Assembly (NCBI GenBank): GCA_947095535.1
Contig: OX352773.1
Coordinates: 108,817,950-108,881,949, forward strand
Length of the DNA: 64,000 nucleotides
Source: Poecilobothrus nobilitatus
Taxonomy: Eukaryota; Arthropoda; Insecta; Diptera; Dolichopodidae
Direction of reading: 5' to 3'
Positions 11,353 through 19,399 of the stretch are shown piece after piece (the first letter of the stretch is position 1; each line of letters opens with the position of its first letter). The translations under genes were made by a program, and so were the position numbers. The notes beneath the pieces are model-generated. The model was not told the DNA's origin. It saw nothing but the letters and a program-made list of their open reading frames with translations, and did no database searches.

Positions 11353-11671
11353 TTTATAAAATTTCCGATTATCCCTGATAATACTGCACCAAGAAGTGTA
11401 GGTAAAAATCCGCCACGTTGAATAATGATTTTTCTTTTACTATTTATAGATTTTTGGCGGCAAATGAGGGATCTCAATTCCTTTTATACTTTCGTAATTG
11501 GGTTGTTGATTTTTTACTTGGATTACAATTACCTTTTAAAATATATAAAGCAATTTCACAAAATGTTTTGATTACTTCAGGGTCACAATGTTTTATAATT
11601 ACTTTCTGAAATTTCGGTTTAGAGCTTTTTAATAGGTGCAATATATGACGGTTGACCTTCAAACGTTTCAT
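11349..11671 (-). pseudogene. Small basic GGFLP protein, frameshifted (element A)
   Basis: This is a homologue of 52126-52449 in element B. It starts at MKRLKVNRHILHLLKSSKPK inside the 3' end of the ATPase gene. An A is missing in a run near 11486, so the frame fails after LRKYK. The lost part in the sister copy carries the IQRGGFLPTLLG hydrophobic end. Small basic proteins with such a C-terminal hydrophobic GGFLP segment are common next to the ATPase and capsid genes in Polintons and adintoviruses. Confidence 0.65.
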
Positions 11672-12435
11672 ATTCTTTGCCAAATTGTTCTAATTGATCT
11701 CTTGTACAAAAACACAAACCTTTTCCAAATATATCACTTCTTAATCGAAATATATCATTAACGTCTTGAGTAAGATCTATTAATATATACCCGTATGGTT
11801 CTGACGTCACTTCATTATATACTTTTTCAAATGCTTTGATTTGATTGGGATATATTTGGCGAGCTAGAGGTAATATCTGCGGTTTATCTCTTGGATTTTT
11901 GAAAAGTACTAGATATTTACAGTTAAGCGAAATATCTCTTGAAAATTTACCCTGGTGAAAAACATTTTGTGTTACAAATATTACAGATAAATTTGATAGC
12001 CTTGCCTCAATTCTAACTGTACCTTGATTTAGTAGACCTTGACACACTTCATTTCCTGATGCATCTGGAGTTAAATCAAAAGCTAGAATGAAAAACACAT
12101 TTCTAAACATGGTGTGACTAAACCATTACTAAATTTCTATGCTGTGATCCTCTAGTAAATAAATCACATACATACTTATCATGGGAATTTAACATCATAT
12201 CATCGATAATAATTAACAAACCTTCTTGATTGTCATTAAAATCCGGAATAGTGTTACTATATTCCACATCTTTTAAATATTTTGGAACGACATTTTTGTC
12301 TGGATTACACCAAATAATTCTATTAATATGTGGTTGTATATTTTCTTTTTTATACTTTATTAAATTATGAATAAAAGTGGTTTTACCACAGCATGATGGC
12401 CTTGCTACCATCATTGTAAATGGATAAAATACCAT
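11619..12435 (-). pseudogene. Genome-packaging ATPase (FtsK/HerA, A32-like) with internal capsid-gene insert (element A)
   Basis: The reading begins at ATG 12433-12435. It has a Walker A in which the Gly before PSCCGKTT is replaced by Arg (VARPSCCGKT; B has AGPSCCGKT), Walker B LLIIIDDMM and the later SVIFVTQNVFHQGK segment. The frame is destroyed by 136 inserted bases (11995-12130) that derive from the 3' part of the major capsid gene and are flanked by AAATTT on both sides. Apart from this, the sequence is close to the intact B copy (51504-52178). The family pumps DNA into capsids. Confidence 0.9.
11995..12130 (-). repeat. Capsid-gene-derived patch inserted in ATPase gene
   Basis: On the minus strand these bases encode FFILAFDLTPDASGNEVCQG and the following NQGTVRIEARLS, which is the C-terminal region of the major capsid protein found at about 6497-6607 in the same element. 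The flanks are AAATTT at 11989-11994 and 12131-12136, while the B ATPase has one AAATTT at this place. The patch is therefore an insertion with a 6-base duplication or microhomology. Confidence 0.85.
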
Positions 12436-12520
12436 AGTTGTATTAGTTAAAAATAGCACTGTTAACCTATATTTATGTGAAAAGCTCTTTTGCCGAAGTG
12501 AATATAAATGTAAATTTCGA

Positions 12521-12897
12521 GTTCTCATAGTTGACCTACAATTTTTACAAGGAAATGAAAAGCAATATTTCCTAAAAGAATTAGCCATACTTGAAAAAGG
12601 AAGTTTAATTCCAACTGTCTATCACTTCAAAGCACCGTACCCCTCAGAGGAACTTAGTCCGGATATGAAATATAATAACCAGTATTGCGAAAATAAAATA
12701 AATGGAAATGGACTTAAATGATAATAACGGTCTAGTTGAATATTTAGATGTAAAATGTATATTAAAACCCTATTTAGAGTCAGCTGAAAAAATTTATGTT
12801 AAAGGAGAACAAAAAAAACTATTCCTTCAAAAGTACATTGACAGTGATAAAATAGAAGATTTAAGCAGAAACTTGCCGTCATTACAAAAGATTGATA
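12521..12897 (+). pseudogene. Unknown VLIVDLQ protein, truncated (element A)
   Basis: This is the counterpart of the B gene at 50889-51380, divergent from the ATPase. It keeps VLIVDLQFLQGNEKQYFLKE and YVKGEQKKLFLQK, but the start codon is gone: about 50 bases of the divergent promoter region are missing against B. A small duplication (near 12704-12712) shifts the frame, and the last 36 or so codons are missing, the sequence passing from LPSLQKIDN directly to TIR-like sequence. Function unknown. Confidence 0.7.
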
Positions 12898-13378
12898 ACT
12901 CTTTTTTTGTTCTACATTCTTACATATCAATAAAATCTAAAAATGCTAATCATTTGTTTTTTCCTCTTCTTTAAATATTTCATCAGAGCAAAAAAGAAAA
13001 GAAAAAAATTCATCTCAAAATATCAATTTGGTCAAGGTTGATTCAGATTTAAAAACCAGCTTTGCACTTTTTTCTTTTAATTTTAAAAATTCGCATAAGT
13101 ACACTTAATTTGTTTAAATTTTTCTCTTTACATTTTATAAAAACGCATTTTTTCTTACTATTTCCATTCACGCCTATTACTTAAACCACATGTTAGACAT
13201 TTTTGATTTCCTGTTTGTTTTCTTTTTATTCATATTTTTGTCAACATTCTTACATAACAATAAAATCTTATACGGTGATACTCGCCATTAATTAATGGTT
13301 TTTATTTCCTCTTCTTTAAATACTTCATAAAAAAAGAAAAAACAAGAAAAAAAGAAAAAAAATGCATCTCAAAATTTG
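12898..13378 (-). repeat. Internal remnant of a B-type TIR
   Basis: This is the reverse complement of roughly 50285-50765, the inner part of the left TIR of element B, with the same order of blocks. In element A it lies inside the element and ends at TTTGCA (13375-13380), where integrase sequence begins. It marks the former end of the structural module before the present right TIR was joined to it. Confidence 0.75.
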
Positions 13379-13381
13379 CAA

Positions 13382-13632
13382 CCGAATTGGTCAACTGAAG
13401 TATTTAAGATTGATAAAATCAATAATACTTATCCTGTTACATATCAATTATCGGACTATACTGATACGCCAATTTCTGGGGGTTTTATCAAGCTGAGCTT
13501 ACACCTGTAAAATACCCAGATACTTATCTTGTAGAAAAAATTCTGAAAAAGCAAGGAAATAGAGTTTTAGTTAAATGGTTAGGTTTTGATGACACACATA
13601 ATACTTGGAGAAATTCAACAAATATTGTTTAA
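13382..13632 (+). pseudogene. Duplicate of integrase C-terminus (chromodomain) in right TIR of A
   Basis: This reads as the last third of the element A integrase: STEVFKIDKIN, then the GGF segment with the same 1-base deletion as the left copy (near 13481), then YLVEKILKKQGNRVLVKWLG and a TAA at 13630-13632. It has no start or catalytic residues and exists only because the TIR spans the integrase 3' end. Confidence 0.85.
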
Positions 13633-13809
13633 TATCTGTAAAATAAAACTCTAATAAGCACCTGAAAATAAAACTTGAAAACATCTGAAAAATGAAATAA
13701 AATCTTAACATCTGAAAAATGAAAATAAAATTAAAACAGTACAAAATTTCTTTGAAATAAAATTTTTTTTATTAAGTAAAATTTTTTATATAAAATTAGT
13801 CTAAAACTA

Positions 13810-14243
13810 TTACTGATTTGTGGCGAATTCAAAATCACCACGTTCTTCTTTTAAATTTAATTGGCTTTCCTCATTTATGAGGAAATATTCATTTTTTTCG
13901 ATTTCCTCACGAAAATCATTATCTTCAAATACCCCAACTTTTTGATGCGGTATAAATATAATATTATTTAGGGTCTCGAAGACCTATTTTTCACCGTAAA
14001 CGGTTTTTAACTTTTTAATTTTATTTATTTTATAGAGCCTACTTGGCTCCATATCTTTAACTTTTAAAAATTTTTAAAAGTTTTTTTTTAAATTAAATAA
14101 TTCCGCCAGTTTTCTTTTTCTGATGGGATTTGATGTTTCCTTACTTTAATAATCTTGTTGTTGCTGTAGTTGCTGTTGTTGTAGTTGCTGTTGTTGGTGT
14201 TGCTGTTGTTGTGGTTGTTGATGTTGTTGTTGATGATGATACT
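13810..14243 (-). pseudogene. Second Q-rich gene copy, interrupted by element C
   Basis: Mirror copy of 2914-3357. It shares the TAG that replaces Trp (near 13985) and differs at its end, where a TAA at 13810-13812 comes slightly earlier. Element C is inserted in the CAA/CAG repeat region: the Q run is at 14130-14243 and its continuation lies at 27502-27530. The shared nonsense codon shows the copies were made or homogenised after the gene had already decayed. Confidence 0.75.
14238..14243. repeat. Target site duplication of element C (left)
   Basis: GATACT directly precedes the AGTAGTATATCC terminus of element C. The same six bases follow the right terminus at 27496-27501. The sister TIR of element A has a single copy in complement (AGTATC near 2959-2964). 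Confidence 0.95.
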
Positions 14244-14398
14244 AGTAGTATATCCTATGCGGATTCTGGATACAAGAAATGTACATATGGCAACTCTAAA
14301 AGGGGGACATATAAAAATAGAGGACAAAAATGATGTTTAGGGTATATGGCAACTCAAAAAAAAATTTTTTATTTAGGAAAGCAAAAACAAAAAAAATA
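14244..14398 (+). repeat. Left TIR of element C
   Basis: About 155 bp, nearly identical to the inverted 27342-27495. It begins AGTAGTATATCCT and contains the motif ATATGGCAACTC twice (near 14285 and 14345). The A-rich inner end differs in length between the two sides. Confidence 0.93.
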
Positions 14399-14624
14399 TA
14401 ATTTTAAACCTTGAAAATAAAAAATAATAAAAACAAGAAAAAAGTATAAAATTGTACATTTTTGTGAAATGTATAAAATATGCGAAATGAAAAATTTTCG
14501 GTGATAAGAAAAATGAATTTGTACTACAATGTTCAGAAAAAATATATGACGTCAGGGGATTTCTTTAGTTAACATATTATGTATATAAAAAGAAAAAGCA
14601 AAATATGTATGTATATAGGTACTA
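14399..14624. other. Left subterminal region of element C
   Basis: AT-rich, no gene seen. It carries a TGACGTCA palindrome next to AGGGGATT, mirrored in the right subterminal region. Confidence 0.5.
14547..14554. promoter_or_regulatory. CRE-like TGACGTCA palindrome (left)
   Basis: Perfect cAMP-response-element palindrome followed by GGGGATTTC. In complement it reads CCCCTGACGTCA, the same context as the two right-hand copies. CREB/ATF binding is a known property of this octamer; its use here is inference. Confidence 0.45.
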
Positions 14625-14924
14625 CTAAGTTTTTTTATTTATTTTTAGTGTTTTTCGATATATACAATTGTTTTTAAATTTCGTAATAATTTTAGCTAAT
14701 CTTAAAAAACATCTTTTGGGAAACTCAATTGAATTAAGAGTAAGAAAATCTGTCCAATTGTTATCTTTTCTTCTTAATGAATTAAATTGGAACAATGTTG
14801 ATTCAGCATAATTTTTCAGAAACCTAATATGATATGTAATTTCCTTTTTGTGCTTCTTTGTCAAAAGTTTTTTATTTTCCAAATAATATTTATTAAACAT
14901 AAAAATTGTTCTTGCAAACTCCAT
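14625..14924 (-). CDS. Small basic orphan protein near left end of element C
   Basis: An open frame of 99 codons from ATG 14924, rich in Lys, Phe and Leu (MEFARTIFMFNKYYLENKKL, then LRRKDNNWTDFLTLNSIEF). No signal peptide, no membrane segment, no motif that I recognise. It is divergent from the secreted-protein gene at 15164, with a 240-bp AT-rich hairpin region between them that could serve as shared promoter. The frame is free of stops, which in such AT-rich DNA gives moderate support. Confidence 0.4.
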   Translation of the reverse strand: MEFARTIFMFNKYYLENKKLLTKKHKKEITYHIRFLKNYAESTLFQFNSLRRKDNNWTDFLTLNSIEFPKRCFLRLAKIITKFKNNCIYRKTLKINKKT

Positions 14925-14998
14925 GTTGTAGTTGAAATCAAAGAAACTAATTAAAGAACTATATTATAAATAAAATATGAAAATAACAAGAAATAAAT

Positions 14999-15114
14999 AA
15001 ATCTTCTCTGAGTAAGAGTGCTAGAGTGTAGGTAAAATCTATTAGGTAAGTTAATAATTTATATAATATGTTAAGGTTCGATCCAAGTTATTTGCTCTTA
15101 CTCAGAAAAGATTT
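14999..15114. repeat. Near-perfect 20-bp inverted repeat with B-box-like loop
   Basis: The arms AAATCTTCTCTGAGTAAGAG (14999-15018) and CTCTTACTCAGAAAAGATTT (15095-15114) pair with one mismatch. The loop has GGTTCGATCC, an RNA polymerase III B-box-like sequence, and a long T run follows the right arm. A normal tRNA cloverleaf cannot be drawn: the spacing between B box and stem is too long. Position: between two divergent genes. Confidence 0.5.
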
Positions 15115-15163
15115 TTATTTTTTTTTATGATGATGATATATCATATTTTTGTAAAACGAAACG

Positions 15164-15810
15164 ATGATGTCATTTCTTTTATTTATATTCTGTTTGTTAA
15201 CTATTCAAACAAAATCAGCACCAATTCCAGATGTTACGTTAGATGAATCAGCTTTTGGAAGCACATATTTTAATATATTACTTCCGAATAATGAAACGGC
15301 GAAAATAAATTTATCAGTTCAGTTATTAAAACATTCTATTTCCCATGCACTAAACAAATCTACATCAATTAGAACAACTATAACAACAACGCCAACTACT
15401 ACTACTACTACTTTGAAAGCAGATGATTATTTACTTGGAGATAAAGCTGATTCAGAACCCCAATATGTTTCTATAGATCAGGCTATTGAAGCTTTTAGAC
15501 ATGAATTAATTTGAAAGAACGTAATATTGGTGGAATAATAAACAGTGATTATATATTCTATAAACATTTTAAATTAGAATATGCGGATACTAAAGAAGTA
15601 CATGTAAGATGTGTATATGATAGCAACTTTAAACAAAAATCTCTCAAAATTCAATGCTTTGAATATCGCGAAATTTTAGCAGATAGAATCTCAAATGCTG
15701 GAGAAATAGAATCAGTTTCAATAATAGATGAAGATTATAAATCTGATTATACAGTACTCGATTTGAGGTCAATAAAACAAAAGTCGTCATATCAAATGGA
15801 AATTCTTTAA
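15164..15810 (+). pseudogene. Secreted or surface protein with signal peptide, probably frameshifted (element C)
   Basis: From ATG 15164 the protein begins with a signal peptide (MSFLLFIFCLLTIQTKS, cleavage before APIPDV). It then has potential N-glycosylation sites (NET, NLS, NKS) and a Thr-rich run (TTITTTPTTTTTT). The frame ends with a TGA at 15512-15514. In the next frame 15511-15810 is open for almost 100 codons (KERNIGGIINSDYIFYKHF...) without an ATG at its start, which suggests a single-base indel within one gene of about 215 codons. Unknown family. A TATA-poor, AT-rich stretch precedes it. A secreted Thr-rich protein on a virus-like element could be a surface glycoprotein; that is inference. 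Confidence 0.5.
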
Positions 15811-15870
15811 TTTTATAAATATAATAAATATTTTATAATTATTAAATAATAAAATACAAACATTTTTTTT

Positions 15871-16791
15871 TTATAATACATCATTTTTATTTATCCATGA
15901 ATTATGATTAGTAGAAAATCCTAACCATTTAACAAAAAATTTATCATCTTTAGTTTTAAGAATTTTTTCAATCAAGTATACTTGTTTTTGATCAGCTTTT
16001 AACAATTCATATTCATAGAACCCTCCTTGTATTGGCTGACCTTGATAATCTTCTAATAAATATGTTACTGGGTTGGTAATTTGAACTTTCTTGATTTTAA
16101 ATATTTCAGTTGTCCAATTAGGTGTATAACCTTTTTCAAAAATATGTTTATATTTGCTTATTCGAAGTGAATTGCCAACTTTAAATTTAGCAGACGGAGC
16201 TATTTTTATATGACTGTATACAGTTTTAAGTAATTCATTAGCATTATATTTGTTGACATCTGATGGACGTTTCTTAATTGTTCGATGTTTAGTGTTGTAA
16301 TATTGGTTGACTAGTTCTTCAATTAGGCCAATCCATTTGTAATTTCCATTAAAACTAAACTCTTTCCACATCTTTTCTTTTAAAGTTCTATTGAAACGTT
16401 CCACAATAGATGCCTTTAGTGTGCTAAATGTTGAATAATGATTTATTTGATATTCAAACATTAATTTTTTGAATATTTTATTGAAAAATTCTTTTCCATC
16501 ATCCGTTTGCAAATTTTGAGGATATCTCTTAAAAGTAACGAAAATCTTTTGCATTGCTTCTGTAACATTCTCTGAAGTTTTTCTTCTTATGGCGATTGCC
16601 CAGGCATATTTGGAGAAAGTATCAATCACAGTTAATAAAAATTTAAAACCTTTATTCTCTTTAGGATATGACCCCATTTCTACTAAATCAGCTTGCCACA
16701 GATCATCAAATCCCTTAATTATAACTCTACGTCGTTTAAAATTCCTCCGGGCAGGTTTATGCAACTCATCAACGACCTTTCTTTTACTCAT
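15871..16791 (-). CDS. Polinton-type integrase with chromodomain (element C), intact
   Basis: 306 codons from ATG 16789-16791 (MSKRKVVDEL). Catalytic triad Asp35 (LWQADLVEM), Asp97 (LQTDDGKEFF) and Glu131 (ASIVERFNRTLK). An SH3-like and chromodomain tail follows (YLIEKILKTKDDKFFVKWLG, then NHNSWINKNDVL). The family joins linear element DNA to the target with a 6-bp stagger, matching the GATACT duplication of this element. No stop or frameshift is visible, making it the best-preserved integrase in the window. A longer reading upstream lacks an ATG. The acidic protein gene follows upstream on the same strand after about 55 bases. Confidence 0.92.
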   Translation of the reverse strand: MSKRKVVDELHKPARRNFKRRRVIIKGFDDLWQADLVEMGSYPKENKGFKFLLTVIDTFSKYAWAIAIRRKTSENVTEAMQKIFVTFKRYPQNLQTDDGKEFFNKIFKKLMFEYQINHYSTFSTLKASIVERFNRTLKEKMWKEFSFNGNYKWIGLIEELVNQYYNTKHRTIKKRPSDVNKYNANELLKTVYSHIKIAPSAKFKVGNSLRISKYKHIFEKGYTPNWTTEIFKIKKVQITNPVTYLLEDYQGQPIQGGFYEYELLKADQKQVYLIEKILKTKDDKFFVKWLGFSTNHNSWINKNDVL

Positions 16792-16845
16792 ATTTAATGA
16801 TATGAAATATTTTTTTTCAATTCTATTTATTTCCAAAATTTCCAA

Positions 16846-17262
16846 TTAATCAGAAAATCTTTCATTAAAAATTTGTTTCCGATGATTACTATCTAAAATT
16901 TTAGAAATAATATCATTAGTATTTTGAATTCTTTGGTTGAATCTCCAGTGATCAAGTGCTATTAACTCCCAAAATTTTTGTCGAGCTAATTTATGCGCTG
17001 TATTCCATTTGTTTAATATATATATTTGAGGCTTTAAATTAAACCTAATTCGCTTTTTTATCTTTTCTATTTCTTCATCTTCTTTTCCTTCAGAAGAATT
17101 TGAAATATCATCTTCATCATTCTCCTTCTCTTCAGAAGAATCTGAAGTATCATCTTCATCATTCTCATAATTTTCAGAAGAATCTGAAATTTCATCTTCG
17201 TTCTCGTCGTTTTCTTCATCAAGCCAATCAAATAAATGAACAACAACCTCACCTTTACTCAT
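16846..17262 (-). CDS. Acidic Ser/Glu-repeat protein (element C)
   Basis: 138 codons from ATG 17260-17262. Residues 15-70 are acidic with three imperfect repeats of about 15 residues built on ENDEDD-SDSSEE. The rest is basic and aromatic (IRFNLKPQIYILNKWN, then RQKFWELIALDHWRFNQRI). DNA-level repeats of TCTGAAGAATC/TTCTGAAGAAT underlie the acidic part and may vary in number. Unknown family. The position just upstream of the integrase suggests a shared transcript. Confidence 0.55.
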   Translation of the reverse strand: MSKGEVVVHLFDWLDEENDENEDEISDSSENYENDEDDTSDSSEEKENDEDDISNSSEGKEDEEIEKIKKRIRFNLKPQIYILNKWNTAHKLARQKFWELIALDHWRFNQRIQNTNDIISKILDSNHRKQIFNERFSD

Positions 17263-17305
17263 TTTAACTATAACTAAGTAAAACAATTTTTAATTGGAAA
17301 ATATT

Positions 17306-17596
17306 TTATTTATTTTTAATTCTATCATATAATTTTAGTAATTTCACAATTCTTAACATGATTGTTTCAGCTGATATACAAGGGCAAGTTTCAGGAAATG
17401 AATCAGATGTATTTGATGAATATGGACATATATCCCAATGAAAACCATATACTTTTGTATCTATTTGTTTTGAGTTTTTAAATTTCAGTAGAAAATTAAA
17501 ATGATGAGTCAGTTCATGATAATGCTCTTCTAGTAAAGTATCTTCATATTTATTTAAAAAATTATTTAGAGTATATCCGATTTGATGTATATCCAT
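17306..17596 (-). CDS. Small unknown protein with CPYSSN/CPCIS cysteines (element C)
   Basis: 96 codons from ATG 17594-17596 (MDIHQIGYTLNNFLNKYED). It contains HYHELTHHFNFLLKF, then a Cys-rich segment (WDICPYSSN, PETCPCISAE) and a basic helical end. Possible metal-binding cysteines and histidines, but no family recognised. It lies 30 bases from the neighbouring coiled-coil reading, in the same direction. Confidence 0.5.
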   Translation of the reverse strand: MDIHQIGYTLNNFLNKYEDTLLEEHYHELTHHFNFLLKFKNSKQIDTKVYGFHWDICPYSSNTSDSFPETCPCISAETIMLRIVKLLKLYDRIKNK

Positions 17597-17625
17597 TTCA
17601 AAAATTAAATGCAAACTGATCCTAA

Positions 17626-18116
17626 TTATTCTTTTATTAAGTTATTGATTAAATCTAATGCCGATTGAGCTTTGGCTTCAGCTTTTTGTAGTCTGCCATT
17701 AATAAATTCAATTGGTTTTTTAATTTGAAATTGAATAAAATCATTTATTTCTAAAAATTTTTCATTCAACATTGTAGAAAATTTGTGGTGAACTTCTTCT
17801 ATACTATCTTCCATTTCTCCTTCTAATATTTTTAATTTCTCTTCTGTTAATTTAAGTTCATTAGTTAAATTCTCGAAAATTTCTCCAATATTGATTTTTA
17901 TTAGTTCTTTATGAAAGAAAATTTGATTATTCACAAATTTTTGCGTTGCTTGGAAGTGATTCCATCAATTGGATCTTGAACATTTGACAAAATTTTATTA
18001 TCTAAATCATAATTACCTCCAGAAGTTAGTTTGAAATCTATACCTGGAGAACCTCTAGTATTGGGTTTCCTAAAAGAAGATGAAGCTGCGCTACATCCAA
18101 ACTTGTCAAGTGGCAT
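17626..18116 (-). pseudogene. Fiber-like coiled-coil protein, one frameshift (element C)
   Basis: From ATG 18114-18116 (MPLDKFGCSA) the reading has GIDFKLTSGGNYDLDNKILS then NVQDPIDGI. This resembles the collar motif of trimeric tail-fiber and spike proteins (D-NK-I-NV-DP-D---K-YV). A single-base shift near 17940 moves the continuation (FVNNQIFFHKELIKINIGEI) to another frame. There a heptad-rich coiled coil of about 95 residues follows (ENLTNELKLTEEKLKILEGE, then RLQKAEAKAQSALDLINNLI). I infer a trimeric stalk protein that could be a receptor-binding fiber. This rests on motif shape only. Confidence 0.5.
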
Positions 18117-18148
18117 TTTGATTTTAACTGATTGCTATTGCAAAAATA

Positions 18149-19102
18149 TTATTCAATTATATTTGCTTCTCGCAACTCTTCAATTATAGATATAATTTCA
18201 TTATGATGATTGTTGTTACCAGTTGATCGTGATCCAATTAAAAGTCTTAATCTATCAACCAACTCATTAGGATTATCCCAATAAACATACTGATTTGGTT
18301 GATTGATATAATTCAAATTTGTTCTTGTTGTAGTAGGTAAAAATTTTGTAAATTGTTTTTTTGTGTATGCCATACCTATTTTTTTCTTTCTAGTGTTATA
18401 ATCATGTTCATATAATTTTCTTAAAATATTCTTATATTTAAAACCTTTGTTTCCACGTATTTGTTCTGAATTTTTATAATTTCTTCTATGTACATTTGTT
18501 TTATCAAGTATTTTACGATACACATTTATATCACTTTCAGTATAGTTGATAGGCTTTTTTTTAAATATTAGTTCATATAAAGCATGAGTTCCCTTAAAAA
18601 CTTCATCGTCAATCAATATATTTTTAGTAATTTCATCTATTTTAAAATTAGCATTTCCAAGTTTTTGAGAATTTGATGACTTATCAAAATGGGGTCCATA
18701 TGTTTTGTCAAGTTCCGACTTGTTAGGAAAAAGCAATTGTGAAATTGTAAAATTGGATTCATCATTAGCATTATCAATTTCAGATAACGTTTCAAATTTT
18801 AAAGTGTTCGGTGTTGAAGTTTTAAATTTACTCCAAGAATTACTTTTGTTGTTTGGTGATTCGAAAGACTTATCGTCATCATGAAACTGTTGCTTTATTT
18901 CTGGTTCAATAAAGCTTTTTGAATATTGTTGTTGTTGTTGTTGTTTCACAACATCAGTTAATTCTTTTAACGGTTTAACTATGGGACTAAATGATGCTTC
19001 CAGATTTTGATCTTCTGTTAGTTTCCCAACTTTCAAGGAATGAAATTTTCGTTTTAAACTTTTTCTAGTTTTGATTAAATCTTCCATAAGTTTTTCATTC
19101 AT
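18149..19102 (-). CDS. DUF8207-like protein (element C), intact
   Basis: 317 codons from ATG 19100-19102 (MNEKLMEDLIKTRKSLKRKF). The first half is charged and low in complexity, with a Gln run (VVKQQQQQQYSK). The second half holds the conserved block I associate with DUF8207: GTHALYELIFKKKP, DINVYRKILDKTNVHRRNY, NKGFKYKNIL, then at the C-terminus YVYWDNPNELVDRLRLLIGS and NEIISIIEELREANI. Such proteins occur widely beside PLA2 and integrase genes in insect and cnidarian genomes. The function is unknown. A 22-bp tandem repeat array lies just upstream and may be part of its promoter. Confidence 0.75.
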   Translation of the reverse strand: MNEKLMEDLIKTRKSLKRKFHSLKVGKLTEDQNLEASFSPIVKPLKELTDVVKQQQQQQYSKSFIEPEIKQQFHDDDKSFESPNNKSNSWSKFKTSTPNTLKFETLSEIDNANDESNFTISQLLFPNKSELDKTYGPHFDKSSNSQKLGNANFKIDEITKNILIDDEVFKGTHALYELIFKKKPINYTESDINVYRKILDKTNVHRRNYKNSEQIRGNKGFKYKNILRKLYEHDYNTRKKKIGMAYTKKQFTKFLPTTTRTNLNYINQPNQYVYWDNPNELVDRLRLLIGSRSTGNNNHHNEIISIIEELREANIIE

Positions 19103-19147
19103 TTTTGAATTTATTATTAACAACTAAATATCCTATTTTGCTGTTAT

Positions 19148-19288
19148 TCGCTAATTGCTAACTGCTTTGTTGTTAACTGATAACTGCTCTATTGTTAACT
19201 GATAACTGGTCTATTGTTAACTGATAACTGGTCTATTGTTAACTGCTAACAGCTCTGTTGTACACTGCTCTTGTCTACTGTTAACTGT
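19148..19288. repeat. Array of 22-bp tandem repeats (TTGTTAACTGATAACTGGTCTA)
   Basis: Three good and about three degenerate units, each carrying GTTAACTG and its variants (TAACTG is also a Myb-type site). It is located between the ATPase end and the start of the DUF8207-like gene, in an otherwise gene-free 300-bp stretch. It could be a promoter enhancer or replication-related array. Confidence 0.7.
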
Positions 19289-19399
19289 TTTATTTGTCTG
19301 TCAATCTTATGTTTTATTTATATCAAATCTTATGCGAACTTTTTATTTTAAACTCATATCTGATCTGGTATTAATTTATTATCTGTTAGCTGATATTTT

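Larger units (their letters stand above)
13379..14243 (-). repeat. Right TIR of element A, inner part
   Basis: Reverse complement of about 2945-3762. It continues, after the 13.25 kb interruption by element C, at 27502. The inner limit is sharp: left and right copies share CAACCGAATTGG and diverge beyond it. Small differences include an extra AAATAAAATTTTTTTTA-like block near 13760 and an altered stop region near 13810. Confidence 0.85.

Noticed and set aside
14088..14333. Asn-rich and Val-rich open readings at the left end of element C
   Set aside because: They run across the TIR of C and the CAA/CAG repeat of the target in wrong frames; they are by-products of the insertion.
15511..15810. 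Independent gene of 99 codons
   Set aside because: It has no ATG at its start and begins exactly where the signal-peptide gene loses its frame; a frameshift within one gene is more likely.
17067..17252. Met/Lys-rich reading in the acidic gene
   Set aside because: It is a shifted frame of the Ser/Glu repeats in the acidic protein gene.
19148..19288. CRISPR-like array
   Set aside because: Units are contiguous without spacers and the DNA is animal; it is a simple tandem repeat.
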